NCBI GenBank assembly: GCA_033875315.1
Contig: JANRJG010000019.1
Location: 1-49,454 of the forward strand
From: Candidatus Methylacidiphilales bacterium
GTDB lineage: Bacteria; Verrucomicrobiota; Verrucomicrobiia; Methylacidiphilales; CAZTYG01
DNA length: 49,454 bases
Reading direction: 5' to 3'
In this document: in pieces, positions 1 through 8,602 of the stretch
Position numbering within the stretch: the stretch's first letter is position 1
How the letters are laid out: each line of letters starts with the position of its first letter
The notes under the pieces: model-generated
The model's database searches: none
Told to the model about the DNA's origin: nothing
What the model saw: the letters and a program-made list of their open reading frames with translations, nothing else
Position numbers and translations under genes: made by a program

Positions 1-69
1 CGCCGCACTCGCCCCCTTGGAACGACGCTTGATAATCTTGGCCCGCAAATCAGCACTGTAGGATTTCAT
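1..69 (-). CDS. IS630-type transposase, N-terminal fragment (cut by window edge)
   Basis: The minus strand from an ATG at 69 reads MKSYSADLRAKIIKRRSKGA and runs off the window start. This opening (M-K-x-Y-S-x-D-L-R-x-K-I-I) is the usual start of the helix-turn-helix domain of IS630/Tc1-mariner-like transposases, which bind the element's terminal repeats. Only 23 codons are visible, so neither the DDE catalytic domain nor gene integrity can be judged. The next 75 bases hold no gene and probably include the element's end. Confidence 0.6.
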   Translation of the reverse strand, partial: MKSYSADLRAKIIKRRSKGASAA

Positions 70-143
70 CCCAATCTTCTACGGGATACCACCAACACTG
101 TACAGCTTTTACGAAGCTAATTAAATGCAAAATGCTCTAGATG
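1..143 (-). mobile_element. End of an IS630-like insertion sequence (partial)
   Basis: The transposase start at 69 is followed by a short AT-rich non-coding stretch reaching about 143. On the minus strand this stretch contains TCTAGAGCATTTT followed by an AT-rich run. The same 13 bases occur at 38948-38960, so they may be a terminal inverted repeat. The exact boundary and target duplication cannot be fixed because the other end lies outside the window. Confidence 0.4.
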
Positions 144-192
144 AATAAATACCGTTCACCGCAAAGGGCGCGAAGCACACGAAGCGGAAACA

Positions 193-275
193 CATGACCC
201 GAACTACTTTCAGGTATTTCTTGAAGGCCCTGGCGTTGGCTTTGGAGGGGGGTAGTCCGCATATCAAGCTAGGAG
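193..275 (-). pseudogene. Decayed C-terminal remnant of a GIY-YIG gene
   Basis: Read on the minus strand this stretch gives ICGLPPSKANARAFKKYLK. That lines up with YAGFPSKAKAMTFEKYLKSG, the C-terminal half of the intact GIY-YIG protein at 674-913. No start, no GIY or YIG motif and no extended reading frame remain. It is the third and most decayed copy of this gene family within 1 kb. The rest of 70-311 holds nothing I recognise as coding. Confidence 0.5.
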
Positions 276-311
276 CCAAGGGCGGTAGGGTGGGGTAGCA
301 CCAAATTAAAA

Positions 312-427
312 TGACTGAGCGACAGAATAAACGGGAGGGCGAGGCTCCTGCCGAGCCGGTTTGATATCTCTATTCCAGGGCGGCTCGGCAGTAGCCTCGC
401 CCTCCCGCTGATCTTGTCACTCAGTCA
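312..427. repeat. Long palindromic repeat element, copy 1
   Basis: Arms at 332-358 and 381-407 (starting CGGGAGGGCGAGGCT) pair over 27 bases with one mismatch around a 22-base loop. An outer 8-base pair, TGACTGAG at 312-319 with CTCAGTCA at 420-427, extends the element. Related copies lie at 27685-27780 and 38878-38910. The right end joins directly onto the truncated GIY-YIG copy and supplies its stop codon. It looks like a non-autonomous, REP- or MITE-like intergenic element that could form a very stable hairpin in RNA. Confidence 0.75.
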
Positions 428-550
428 ATAGGGTTGGGTGAAGCGTTGTTTGCCTTCGTTGTGGTCCTTCAGACGCAGTCGCAGATCGGAAGTCGCGCCC
501 ACGTAATGGTTCGGAGTCTTCTCCGACTTCAGGATAGAGACGTAGTGCAT
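425..550 (-). pseudogene. Truncated duplicate of the GIY-YIG gene
   Basis: From an ATG at 550 the minus strand encodes 41 residues beginning MHYVSILKSEKTPNHYVGAT. This is nearly identical to the first half of the intact gene at 674-913. It ends at a TGA formed at the junction with the palindromic element (425-427). The C-terminal half, including the conserved glutamate region, is missing, so a working nuclease is unlikely. One change (Y to S within the first conserved motif) adds to the view that it is decaying. Confidence 0.7.
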
Positions 551-1034
551 GGGGCCCCTCCTGCGCTGAAGCTTCGGAGGAACACCTTCGCACCGGGGGT
601 GATTAACCAGCCACAGGTTCAGCTTCGTTTTTGCGTGGACCGTGTCCACCGTAGCTCCGTCTGGAGCGAAGCTTCAAATCAAATGCCGGTTTCTGAAAGC
701 ATGGCCGGAACCGCTTTTCAAATATTTCTCAAAGGTCATGGCTTTTGCTTTCGATGGGAAACCCGCATACCAGGCCAGCGTCCAGGGACGGTGGGGTTGG
801 GTGAAGCGTTGTTTGCCTTCGTTGTGGTCCTTCAGACGCAGTCGCAGATCGGAAGTCGCGCCCACGTAATGGTTCGGCGTCTTCTCCGACTTCAGGATAT
901 AGACGTAGTGCATGGGGCCCCTCCTACGCTGAAGCTTCGGAGGACCACCTTCGCACTGGGGGTATTTAACCAGCCACAGGTTCAGCTTCGTTTTTGCGTG
1001 GACCGTGTCCACCGTAGCTCCGTCTGGAGCGAAG
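431..1034. repeat. Direct tandem duplication, period 363 bp
   Basis: Bases 431-671 and 794-1034 are near-identical over 241 bases, offset by exactly 363. The repeated unit carries the first half of the GIY-YIG gene and its upstream region. Identity stops on the left at the palindromic element's edge and on the right one base before the tRNA-Gly 3' end (1036). Scattered substitutions show that the duplication is not recent. Confidence 0.8.
674..913 (-). CDS. Small GIY-YIG nuclease-superfamily protein
   Basis: This 79-residue protein starts MHYVYILKSEKTPNHYVGAT. It has the two short motifs of the GIY-YIG/URI domain (here YVYIL and HYVGAT), a conserved arginine in RLRLKDHN, and the later F-EKYLK segment. 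Stand-alone URI proteins of about 80-100 residues are widespread, and their cellular role is mostly unknown; the fold cuts or nicks DNA in homing endonucleases and UvrC. I chose the ATG at 913 because the domain begins right there, although the frame stays open upstream to 1096, overlapping the tRNA. It sits next to tRNA-Gly and between relics of itself, which suggests spread as a mobile or repeated element. Confidence 0.75.
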   Translation of the reverse strand: MHYVYILKSEKTPNHYVGATSDLRLRLKDHNEGKQRFTQPHRPWTLAWYAGFPSKAKAMTFEKYLKSGSGHAFRNRHLI

Positions 1035-1035
1035 G

Positions 1036-1111
<76 letters not shown>

Positions 1112-1172
1112 AATGTAGACTGAAGAATGTATCGGACCGGGACCATGGGCTCAAGTGGAAAATTCAGGCCGG

Positions 1173-1574
1173 TCAGAGCACCTGGTTTTCAAACAATTCG
1201 ACGATCTCGCCATCCGGCCCCTTGAAAAAAGCGATCTTCACCAGCACGGGCCCGATGTTGGAGGCAATGGTCACTTCCTTCGGCTCCATCGTGATCTCGG
1301 CCCCGACCGCGCGGACTTTCTCCAACATGGCCGAACAATTGTCGGTTCTCAGGGCGAAATGGAGGATTGTCCCCTCCACCTGCGGGAAGGCGGCGTCGCG
1401 GGCGAAGACTTCAATGTAATTGCCGTCGCCGGCATCGATCATGGCGGCCCGGCCCGCTCCTTCGCCCCAGGTGATCCGGACCTTGAGGCCAAGGACCTTG
1501 GTGTAGAATTTCACACTGGCATCGAAGTCGGCCGAACGCAGTGCGGTGTGGTGGAATCCCTGGATGGTGGCCAT
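1173..1574 (-). CDS. VOC-fold (glyoxalase/dioxygenase superfamily) protein
   Basis: This 133-residue protein starts MATIQGFHHTALRSADFDAS. It has the paired beta-alpha-beta-beta-beta units of the vicinal oxygen chelate superfamily. Candidate metal ligands are His-8/His-9 in GFHHTAL, His in ILHFALRT, and the glutamates in YIEVF and GEIVELFE. The length suits a single two-module lactoylglutathione-lyase-like protein, but the substrate cannot be told from sequence. It lies 47 bases downstream of the membrane protein at 1622-2572 on the same strand and may be co-transcribed with it. Confidence 0.8.
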   Translation of the reverse strand: MATIQGFHHTALRSADFDASVKFYTKVLGLKVRITWGEGAGRAAMIDAGDGNYIEVFARDAAFPQVEGTILHFALRTDNCSAMLEKVRAVGAEITMEPKEVTIASNIGPVLVKIAFFKGPDGEIVELFENQVL

Positions 1575-1621
1575 GGCGCAGTATGATCCAGGCCCGGCGG
1601 GGTTCAACAGGGAAAGCAGAC

Positions 1622-2572
1622 TCAGCCGTAGATGGGCACGAGGTAGCTGTGTTGGAAATCGACGCCGGGCTGGCGGATCTTGACCTCCAATTCCCAGTAA
1701 AGGGGCTCGGTTGCCGTGATGGTGGTGGGCGGAGCATCCCTGGGCAGGGTGAAGGAAAGGTCGACCGCCCCTCCATTGGCCAGAGGGGTGTCGCCCCCGA
1801 AGGTCCGGGTTTCTTCCCAAAGGCAATCGTAGACCCGTGAGGTTTCGGTCTCGCTCCCACTTTTGACCGTCTCGGATTTCTCGCGGATGCATCGCAGGGT
1901 GAAGGTGCCGGATTGCCAGCCGCGCAGGCCGCGACCCGGCTCCCAGCGGAGGAATACGGCCTCACGGCGCAGGGGAAAGGTGCCCCAGGTCAGGCGGGCC
2001 GGGCCGTATTTGATTGCCCAGACCAAGGTGTAAAGGGCTCCGTAGAGAACGGCGATGAGGATCAGGTCAAAGATCCCGACGATGATGCGGACCATGAGGT
2101 GGCCTTCATTGGAGAAATAAGCCCACCAGTTGAACGGGGCCAGGAATGCGCCCAAGACCAGGAGGGATAAAAAGCTCTGCAGGACACGCAGGAAGCGGTT
2201 CTGAACGGAACCGGCAGGATTCCAAAAGTGGTCCCAGAGGGCCGGCTGGTTGGGATGGAGTCGCCGGTTGCGCATCAAGGCACGCAGGCGGAACGGCCGG
2301 TGCAGGCCCATGCCAATGACGGCCAGGCCGGCGACAAAGAACACAAACCCGATACAGCCCACCATCCAGCGTGGGCCGTGGAAGGAGGATTCTTCCGATG
2401 GAATCCAACCCGCAGCGAGGGCGCTGACCGCGCCACCTACCCCGGCAAAAATCAGGCCGAACACGACAAGGGCCGTGGTCGGCACGGGGTTGGGTTGGAC
2501 GAATCCAAAGGGGGAGCTGCGGGGAGGCAGCCGCTTGGGGGAAGGCATGGAAGATGCGGTTTCGCCGTTCAC
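1622..2572 (-). CDS. Hypothetical membrane protein with four predicted helices
   Basis: Not recognised as a known family. The 316 residues show hydrophobic helices at about 33-55, 70-92, 130-150 and 160-187. The two pairs are separated by a basic, proline-rich stretch, and a C-terminal domain of about 125 residues looks beta-rich (many alternating hydrophobic residues, ending SYLVPIYG). This resembles membrane proteins with a soluble domain after paired helices. The start is a GTG at 2572; an ATG at 2548 (MPSPKRLPPR) is equally possible because neither has a clear ribosome-binding site. It probably forms an operon with the VOC protein. Confidence 0.6.
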   Translation of the reverse strand: MNGETASSMPSPKRLPPRSSPFGFVQPNPVPTTALVVFGLIFAGVGGAVSALAAGWIPSEESSFHGPRWMVGCIGFVFFVAGLAVIGMGLHRPFRLRALMRNRRLHPNQPALWDHFWNPAGSVQNRFLRVLQSFLSLLVLGAFLAPFNWWAYFSNEGHLMVRIIVGIFDLILIAVLYGALYTLVWAIKYGPARLTWGTFPLRREAVFLRWEPGRGLRGWQSGTFTLRCIREKSETVKSGSETETSRVYDCLWEETRTFGGDTPLANGGAVDLSFTLPRDAPPTTITATEPLYWELEVKIRQPGVDFQHSYLVPIYG

Positions 2573-2683
2573 GGGGAAACCCTATCGAGTGCACAATCAT
2601 CTGCCAAGCCAGTGGTTGCACACCGTGGCATTCCGGAATCGCGCATTGACATCCGTAGCAGGCAGAATTAAATTCAAACTTCA

Positions 2684-2764
2684 ATGTTCGGGATCGCCAA
2701 AGCCGTAGTATCCGTAGCCGTCGTCGCCGTTATCGGCGCTGCCGTGGCGGATGCTCGTGCCTGA
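2684..2764 (+). CDS. Candidate 26-residue hydrophobic peptide
   Basis: From ATG at 2684 the frame reads MFGIAKAVVSVAVVAVIGAA followed by VADARA and TGA. It is one short hydrophobic helix with a lysine near its start. A rho-independent terminator begins 27 bases after the stop, which supports a short transcript from this strand. There is no good ribosome-binding site (only AGGCAG about 18 bases upstream) and I do not recognise the peptide. It could be a small membrane protein, a leader peptide, or chance. Confidence 0.35.
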   Translation: MFGIAKAVVSVAVVAVIGAAVADARA

Positions 2765-2790
2765 TCCTGACAAAAAAACACGAACATCCA

Positions 2791-2816
2791 CCCACGGCAG
2801 CAGCCGTGGGTTTTTT
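2791..2816 (+). terminator. Rho-independent terminator
   Basis: CCCACGGC at 2791-2798 pairs with GCCGTGGG at 2803-2810 around a short AGCA loop, and is followed by TTTTTT. The T-run lies on the plus strand, so it ends plus-strand transcripts arriving from about 2600-2764. It lies 35 bases before the methyltransferase start. Confidence 0.8.
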
Positions 2817-2850
2817 ATTGCCCGCGGCTCTCCACCACTCAAGGAACCGC

Positions 2851-3654
2851 ATGAACACCCCCAGTCAAAATCAACATCCCACCCGATGTCGCCCAACTGA
2901 ATCGTACACACCGGGACACAACTCCCTCAGCGCCGCCTTCATGGCGGCACGAACACTCGGCAGTCACGGGTCATTCGTGCTGCCCTGGCTCCAACCCGGT
3001 CAGGAAGTTCTGGATCTGGGTTGTGGTCCGGGAACGATCACCCTCGGTCTGGCCCAGGCGCTCCTGCCCGGTCGGGTGACCGGGATCGATTCCTCCCCCG
3101 CAGCCATCGAAACCGCCCAGCGCCTGGCCGGTGGGATGGAGCTGGTCAATGTCACCTTCCGCACGGGGAACGCCTACGAACTGCCGTTTGAAGATGCCTC
3201 GTTTGATCTGGTCTTCTCCCACGCGCTCCTGGAACACCTCTCCCGTCCGGATGAAGTGCTGGCGGAAATCCACCGGGTCCTCCGTCCCGGTGGCATCGCG
3301 GCCCTGTGCTCGCCCAACTGGAACCAGTTCCTCCTCGCACCGGAATCCCCCGCATTGGGATTCGCCCTGGAGGCCTACCGTTCCCTTCAGGAAGGAAATG
3401 GCGGCTGCACCGAGGCGGGCGCCCGGCTCGGCCCCTGGGCTGCGGATGCCGGATTCGAAGTGCTGGACAGCAACACACGCTACGAAGTCTACGACGACCC
3501 CCGCAGGATCGGGGATTATCTGGCCCGGCAACTCGAAGAAGCGGGAGCGCTGCGTCAGGCGGAATCCTGGCGGCGCTGGAGCCGGAGCGAACGGGCCACT
3601 TTTGCCCAGGCCTGGGGACACGTCATCGCCCGCAAGGCCGGAGGGGAGGAATGA
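2851..3654 (+). CDS. Class I SAM-dependent methyltransferase
   Basis: This 267-residue protein has a Methyltransf_11-type core. Motif I is VLDLGCGPGTITLGLA (about residues 53-68), the acidic ribose-binding residue is in GRVTGIDSSP, motif III is FDLVFSHALLEHL and motif IV is HRVLRPGG. It should transfer a methyl group from S-adenosylmethionine to an unknown small molecule or quinone-like acceptor. The ATG at 2851 is preceded by AAGGA at a good distance; an upstream ATG at 2806 would lie inside the terminator. It is monocistronic, between the terminator and the convergent kdp operon. The gap 3655-3803 shows nothing I can name. Confidence 0.85.
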   Translation: MNTPSQNQHPTRCRPTESYTPGHNSLSAAFMAARTLGSHGSFVLPWLQPGQEVLDLGCGPGTITLGLAQALLPGRVTGIDSSPAAIETAQRLAGGMELVNVTFRTGNAYELPFEDASFDLVFSHALLEHLSRPDEVLAEIHRVLRPGGIAALCSPNWNQFLLAPESPALGFALEAYRSLQEGNGGCTEAGARLGPWAADAGFEVLDSNTRYEVYDDPRRIGDYLARQLEEAGALRQAESWRRWSRSERATFAQAWGHVIARKAGGEE

Positions 3655-3803
3655 AGTCGGGCAAAAGTCTTACGCCATTCTCGCCCGCCGCGTTGATGGT
3701 CCAACATCCATTTCTTGATGGTGACGTCCGGTTCCATGGCGTCATGACTAGCCCACAAGCCGCCCCAACGTCTGTTTACCTGTTATAGAATCGGATAATT
3801 GGG

Positions 3804-4388
3804 TTAGAGCCCATCCAATGACCGGTTCAGGAGGAGAACGTTGATAGTGGACTCGCCTAGGATGCCCAGGGTGGGGCCTTCGGTGTGTTTCTCCACCAAG
3901 GTGCGGACGGCTTCGACACCCAGGCCACGGGCGCGGGCGACGCGGTTGATCTGGAGCTCGGCGTTGCGGGGGCTGATGTGGGGGTCCAGACCGCTGGCTG
4001 AAGCGGTCACGGCATCGGCGGGGACGGGGGCATCCGCAGCCAGGCCGTTCACGGTCCGATACGCCGCCACGCGCTCTTTGATGGCGTCGTGCAGTTTCTG
4101 CGAAGTCGGCCCGAGGTTGGAGCCACTGGAAGAGGCGGCATCGTAGCCCACCGCTCCGGCGGCCGAGGGTCGCGAATGGAAGTAGCACTCCCCGCTGAAC
4201 GGTTGGCCGAGCAAGCGTGATCCGTGAACGTTGCCCTCTTTATCGGTGATGAGGCTGCCGTTGGCCTGATCGGGGAACACGCCTTGGGCGATCAATGTGA
4301 CAATCAGGGGATAGGCCCCGCAACAAACGAGGGCCAGGACCAGGGTGGCGCCGAGGGCGGCGCGGAATTCACTGAAAAGTTTTTTCAT
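3804..4388 (-). CDS. kdpC: KdpC, potassium-transporting ATPase subunit C
   Basis: This 194-residue protein has a single N-terminal membrane helix (about 12-35, LGATLVLALVCCGAYPLIVT) and the KdpC signatures GSRLLGQPF, YFHSRPSA, SGSNLGPT and SGLDPHISP. KdpC is the small subunit that ties KdpB to the KdpA channel and raises ATP affinity. It is last in the kdp operon, 29 bases after kdpB. The length is normal. Confidence 0.97.
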   Translation of the reverse strand: MKKLFSEFRAALGATLVLALVCCGAYPLIVTLIAQGVFPDQANGSLITDKEGNVHGSRLLGQPFSGECYFHSRPSAAGAVGYDAASSSGSNLGPTSQKLHDAIKERVAAYRTVNGLAADAPVPADAVTASASGLDPHISPRNAELQINRVARARGLGVEAVRTLVEKHTEGPTLGILGESTINVLLLNRSLDGL

Positions 4389-4417
4389 GGGATTTATTTC
4401 AAAACTATGGGGTCGGA

Positions 4418-6463
4418 TTAAATGAGGGCGTTCAAGATAAGGTCGATGACTTTGATTCCGGCGAAGGGGGCGAGGAGGCCTCCGACTCCGTAGATGAGCA
4501 GGTTGCGTTGCAACACTTGCAGGGCGTGGGAGGGTTTGTATTCCACCCCGCGCAACGCCAGGGGGATGAGGGCGACAATGATGAGGGCGTTGAAGATGAC
4601 CGCACTGAGGATGGCGCTCTGCGGGCTGCCCAAGTGCATGACGTTGAGCGGGGCAATGGCGGGGAAGGTCACCATGAGCATGGCCGGTATGATGGCGAAG
4701 TATTTGGCCACGTCGTTGGCAATGCTGAAGGTGGTGAGGGCTCCGCGGGTCATGAGCAGTTGTTTCCCGATTTCCACGATCTCGATGAGCTTGGTCGGGT
4801 TGGAATCGAGGTCCACCATGTTGCCGGCTTCGCGGGCGGCCTGGGTGCCGGTGTTCATGGCCACGCCGACATCGGCCTGGGCCAGGGCGGGGGCGTCGTT
4901 GGTGCCGTCGCCGGTCATGGCGACCAGATGACCCTTGGCCTGTTCCTCGCGGATGCGTTTGAGTTTGTCCTCGGGGGTGGCCTGGGCCATGAAGTCGTCC
5001 ACTCCGGCCTCGGCGGCGATCGCGGCAGCGGTGAGTGGGTTGTCCCCGGTGATCATGATGGTGCGAATGCCCATGAGGCGGAGGTGGGCGAAACGTTCCT
5101 TGATGCCGCCCTTGACCACATCTTTCAAATGGATGACGCCAAGAACTTCGACGTTTTCCACCACGACCAGGGGGGTGCCCCCTGCGCGTGAAATGGTGTC
5201 GACGGCGTGCTGGACCCCTTCGGGGTAGTGTCCGTTCTCGGATTCAACCCACGCACGGATGCTTTCCGCGGCCCCCTTGCGGATGCGGCGGGCGGGTTTC
5301 CTCTCGCCGGCGGGGAAATCAACCCCACTCATACGGGTCTGGGCGGTGAAGGGGACGAACATGGCATGGGGCTCGGCCACATCGCGTCCGCGCAGGTTGA
5401 ACTTCTCCTTGGCCAGGACAATGACGGAACGACCCTCGGGGGTTTCATCGGCGAGTGAAGCGAGCTGGGCGGCATCGGCGAGGCGGTCGGCGGAAATACC
5501 GGGAGCAGGCACGAAGTCCGTGGCCATGCGGTTGCCCAGGGTGATGGTGCCGGTCTTGTCAAGCAGGAGGACGTCCACATCCCCCGCCGCTTCCACGGCA
5601 CGGCCGCTGGTGGCAAGAACGTTGCGGCGGATGAGGCGGTCGATCCCGCTGATGCCGATGGCGCTGAGCAATCCCCCGATGGTGGTGGGTATGAGACAGA
5701 CAAGCAGGGCGATGAGCACGGGCAGGGGGAAGACGGCGGCTGTATAGGTGCCGAAAGGACGCAGGGTCACGACGACAGCAAGAAAAATCAGCGTAAGTGC
5801 ACTCAAGAGGATGGTGAGGGCGATTTCGTTGGGGGTCTTCTGCCGCGCGGCCCCTTCGACCATGGCGATCATGCGGTCGAGGAAGCTGTGGCCCTTCTCC
5901 GCGGTGATGCGGACGACGATGCGGTCGCTGAGGACGCGCGTTCCTCCGGTCACGGCGGAACGGTCGCCGCCGCTTTCGCGGATGACGGGGGCGGATTCGC
6001 CGGTGATGGCGGCTTCGTCCACGCTGGCGATTCCTTCGATGACTTCGCCATCGGCGGGGATGATGTCGCCAGGGAGGCAGACCACGCGGTCGCCGGGGTG
6101 GAGATCGGCGGCGGAGACGGATTCGTAGATATCGCCCTGGCCTGGGAGTGAGGTGAGGCGCTTGGCCTGGACGTCGGTGCGGAGCTTGCGCAGGGCATCG
6201 GCCTGGGCTTTGCCGCGGCCTTCGGCCACGGCTTCGGCGAAGTTGGCAAAGAGGACGGTGAACCAGAGCCAGAGGGCGAGGTGCGCTGTGAAGGCGTGTT
6301 CGCTCGGGGAGGTAAAAATCGCCGCTGTGGTCAGCACTGCACCGACGAGGGTGACAAACATGACGGGGTTCTTGATCATCAAGCACGGATCGAGCTTGCG
6401 GAAGGCATCGGCGACGGCAGGCAGGAGGATGCTGCTGTTGATGAGGGGGGAGGAAGGAGTCAT
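4418..6463 (-). CDS. kdpB: KdpB, P-type ATPase subunit of the Kdp potassium pump
   Basis: This 681-residue P-type ATPase hydrolyses ATP to drive potassium uptake through KdpA. It has TGES in the actuator domain ([10 protein letters not shown]), the phosphorylated aspartate in [14 protein letters not shown], and the hinge motif [18 protein letters not shown]. Membrane helices lie near the N-terminus, after the actuator domain and at the C-terminus. I chose the ATG at 6463 ([11 protein letters not shown]) because it precedes the conserved [11 protein letters not shown] segment by a family-typical length. The longer frame to 6529 would overlap kdpA. Confidence 0.97.
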   Translation of the reverse strand: MTPSSPLINSSILLPAVADAFRKLDPCLMIKNPVMFVTLVGAVLTTAAIFTSPSEHAFTAHLALWLWFTVLFANFAEAVAEGRGKAQADALRKLRTDVQAKRLTSLPGQGDIYESVSAADLHPGDRVVCLPGDIIPADGEVIEGIASVDEAAITGESAPVIRESGGDRSAVTGGTRVLSDRIVVRITAEKGHSFLDRMIAMVEGAARQKTPNEIALTILLSALTLIFLAVVVTLRPFGTYTAAVFPLPVLIALLVCLIPTTIGGLLSAIGISGIDRLIRRNVLATSGRAVEAAGDVDVLLLDKTGTITLGNRMATDFVPAPGISADRLADAAQLASLADETPEGRSVIVLAKEKFNLRGRDVAEPHAMFVPFTAQTRMSGVDFPAGERKPARRIRKGAAESIRAWVESENGHYPEGVQHAVDTISRAGGTPLVVVENVEVLGVIHLKDVVKGGIKERFAHLRLMGIRTIMITGDNPLTAAAIAAEAGVDDFMAQATPEDKLKRIREEQAKGHLVAMTGDGTNDAPALAQADVGVAMNTGTQAAREAGNMVDLDSNPTKLIEIVEIGKQLLMTRGALTTFSIANDVAKYFAIIPAMLMVTFPAIAPLNVMHLGSPQSAILSAVIFNALIIVALIPLALRGVEYKPSHALQVLQRNLLIYGVGGLLAPFAGIKVIDLILNALI

Positions 6464-6509
6464 GAAATCTGATGGGTTGAAGGGAGGAGAGGTTGAAAGG
6501 ATGAGTGAG

Positions 6510-8285
6510 TTAGAAGAGTTGACCGGCATTCATGAGGAAATGTTCGACCACGGGGCCGAGGGCGAGGGCGGGAAGGAAGTTGAGGGCGCCGACGAGCAGG
6601 ACGGTGCCGATCAAGAGGATCGTGAAGGTGGTCCCGGAAACCGGGAAGGTGCCGGAACTGGGGGGAGCGGATTTTTTGCGCCCGAGGGAACCGGCCAGGG
6701 CCATGATGGGCACGATCATGAGGAAGCGCCCGAAGAGCATGGCCACTCCCAGGGTGGTGTTATACCATGGAGTGTTGGCGGTCAGGCCGGCGAAGGCGCT
6801 GCCGTTGTTGCCCACAGCCGAACTGAAGGCGTAGAGGATTTCCGAGAGACCATGGGGTCCCTGGTTGTTCAATCCCGCCAATCCCCACTCGCTCACCACA
6901 GCCCATGCGCTGAAGCCGAGAATGGTAACGGAGAGGATGAGCAATGAGAGCATGGCCATCTTGACTTCGTGGGCCTGAATTTTTTTCCCGAGGTATTCCG
7001 GGGTGCGACCGACCATCAGGCCGGCAATGAAGACGGCGAGGACCACGAAGACCAACATGCCGTAGAGACCCGCGCCGACGCCGCCGATGACGACTTCGCC
7101 GAGTTCGATGTTGAACAGGGGCACGAGGCCACCAAGGGGGGTGAAGGAGTCGTGCATGGCATTGACCGCACCGCAGGAAGCCGCGGTGGTGATGGTGGCA
7201 AAGAGGGCGGAGTTGAACGTGCCGAAGCGGACTTCCTTGCCCTCCATGTTGCCATCGGCGACGGCAACCCCGAGACTCTGGTGGATGGGGTTGCCCTTGG
7301 CCTCGGCCCAGGCACAGACGAGCACGCCGGCAAGGAAGAGCGTGATCATGGCCGACCATACGGCCCAGCCGTGGCCCTGGTTTCCGGTCATACGGCCGAG
7401 GTAATAGGTCAGGCCACTGCCGATGGCAAAGATCGAGAGCATCTGGATGAAGTTGGAGAACGGGTTGGGGTTTTCGAAGGGTTGGGCGGCGTTGGCGTTG
7501 GTGAACCCTCCCCCGTTGGTGCCCAACATTTTGATGGCGACCTGCGAAGCCATCGGTCCCTGGGCGATGGTTTGCGTGTCCACCGTTTGCGTTTCCGTGG
7601 TCTTTCCGCCCGCCCCGTCGTCCTTCTCAACCTGATGCACTACAGGCTCCAAAAGTTTGGCGGAGGTGGTGGGCTTGAAATTCTGAATCATGCCCTGGGA
7701 GACCAGAAAGACGGCAAAGACCACGCAGATGGGGAGCAGGAGGTAGTAAGTGGTGCGGACCAGATCGACCCAGAAGTTGCCCAGGGTGGTGGTGGACTGG
7801 CGGGAGATCCCGCGCACCAGGGCGGCGGCAATGCCAATGCCCGTTGCGGCGGAGGTGAAGTTGTGCAGGGTCAGTCCCACCATCTGGGAGAAAGTGGACA
7901 TCGTCCCCTCGCCGCCATAACTCTGCCAGTTGGTGTTGGTGGTGAAACTGACGGCGGTGTTGAAGGCCAGGTGCGGGCTGAGGGGCCCGAGTCCCTGGGG
8001 GTTGAGCGGCAGAATGTGCTGCAGGCGCAGGATGGCGTAGGTGAAGAGGAGGCTGACGAGGCTGAAAAGCAAAACGGCCAGGGTGTAGTTCTTCCACTCC
8101 TGCTCGCGCTGCGGATCGACGCCGAGTACACGGTAGGTCAGGCGTTCGAGGGGACGGACCACCGGATCGAGCCAGGTCCGGCCGTTGGCATCGAGCACTT
8201 GGACCAGGTAGAGGCCGAGGGGCTTGGTGAGTAGGGCGAGCAGCCCCAAGTACAACGCGAGTTGGACCCAGTCGGTGGCGTGCAT
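6510..8285 (-). CDS. kdpA: KdpA, potassium-binding channel subunit
   Basis: This 591-residue polytopic protein starts [20 protein letters not shown]. The four selectivity-filter repeats are visible: [35 protein letters not shown] and [11 protein letters not shown]. KdpA binds and conducts potassium, energised by KdpB. The frame is open upstream to 8531, but the ATG at 8285 fits the family start and lies 14 bases after kdpF. Length is within the usual range of about 555-600. Confidence 0.97.
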   Translation of the reverse strand: MHATDWVQLALYLGLLALLTKPLGLYLVQVLDANGRTWLDPVVRPLERLTYRVLGVDPQREQEWKNYTLAVLLFSLVSLLFTYAILRLQHILPLNPQGLGPLSPHLAFNTAVSFTTNTNWQSYGGEGTMSTFSQMVGLTLHNFTSAATGIGIAAALVRGISRQSTTTLGNFWVDLVRTTYYLLLPICVVFAVFLVSQGMIQNFKPTTSAKLLEPVVHQVEKDDGAGGKTTETQTVDTQTIAQGPMASQVAIKMLGTNGGGFTNANAAQPFENPNPFSNFIQMLSIFAIGSGLTYYLGRMTGNQGHGWAVWSAMITLFLAGVLVCAWAEAKGNPIHQSLGVAVADGNMEGKEVRFGTFNSALFATITTAASCGAVNAMHDSFTPLGGLVPLFNIELGEVVIGGVGAGLYGMLVFVVLAVFIAGLMVGRTPEYLGKKIQAHEVKMAMLSLLILSVTILGFSAWAVVSEWGLAGLNNQGPHGLSEILYAFSSAVGNNGSAFAGLTANTPWYNTTLGVAMLFGRFLMIVPIMALAGSLGRKKSAPPSSGTFPVSGTTFTILLIGTVLLVGALNFLPALALGPVVEHFLMNAGQLF

Positions 8286-8299
8286 GGTGCTTGAGTGAT

Positions 8300-8383
8300 T
8301 TAGAATTTTTCGGGCCAGATCATGGCCACGAAGAGGTAGATGAAGAGGGCGAGGCCAATCAGGCCGGTGATGAGGGTTTCCAT
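8300..8383 (-). CDS. kdpF: KdpF, small stabilising subunit
   Basis: This 27-residue peptide is a single membrane helix, starting METLITGLIGLALFIYLFVA and ending MIWPEKF. The xxPE(R/K)F ending and length are typical of KdpF, a lipid-like stabiliser of the KdpABC complex. It sits between the extra small ORF at 8395-8478 and kdpA, 14 bases from kdpA. Confidence 0.92.
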   Translation of the reverse strand: METLITGLIGLALFIYLFVAMIWPEKF

Positions 8384-8394
8384 GGGATGCGTTC

Positions 8395-8478
8395 TCAGAG
8401 TTTTTCGCAGAAGCGGGCATAGAGCGCGGCGGCGATGAAGAATGCGGCGCTGACCGAGAGGTATAGGATGTCGTCCAT
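8395..8478 (-). CDS. Small membrane peptide preceding kdpF
   Basis: An ATG at 8478 opens 27 codons reading MDDILYLSVSAAFFIAAALY then ARFCEKL. It is one helix with an acidic N-terminus and a basic, cysteine-containing end. It is the first gene of the kdp operon, 11 bases before kdpF. From memory, similar peptides (x-LYLxxxxxFFxxxxxYxxxCxxL) precede kdpF in many bacteria and are usually left unannotated. Its likely role is an extra small subunit or assembly aid, but no function is proven by the sequence. Confidence 0.7.
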   Translation of the reverse strand: MDDILYLSVSAAFFIAAALYARFCEKL

Positions 8479-8602
8479 GACACCAACATGCCCGAATCGT
8501 GGCGGCGGTGGTAGTTAAGGAGCGATGTCAAAGCGCTAAGATTCCGCTAAGAAGTTGTTTTGGTGGTGCTCGATGGCACGATGAAGAGGTAGATTAACCC
8601 CA
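8479..8602. promoter_or_regulatory. Divergent kdp intergenic region
   Basis: These 124 bases separate the leftward kdp structural operon from the rightward kdpDE genes and must contain both promoters. A direct repeat, GCGCTAAG at 8533-8540 and CCGCTAAG at 8544-8551, is spaced 11 bases centre to centre. That is the usual layout for OmpR-family regulators, so it is a candidate KdpE site. I see no convincing -10/-35 pair. Confidence 0.4.

Noticed and set aside
312-427. CRISPR array or phage attachment site at the repeat-rich left end
   Set aside because: There are only inverted arms and one tandem pair, with no regularly spaced short repeats, no cas genes and no integrase.
6969-8234. Plus-strand open frame of 421 codons opposite kdpA
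   Set aside because: It is the complement of well-conserved kdpA selectivity-filter coding and has no recognisable motif.
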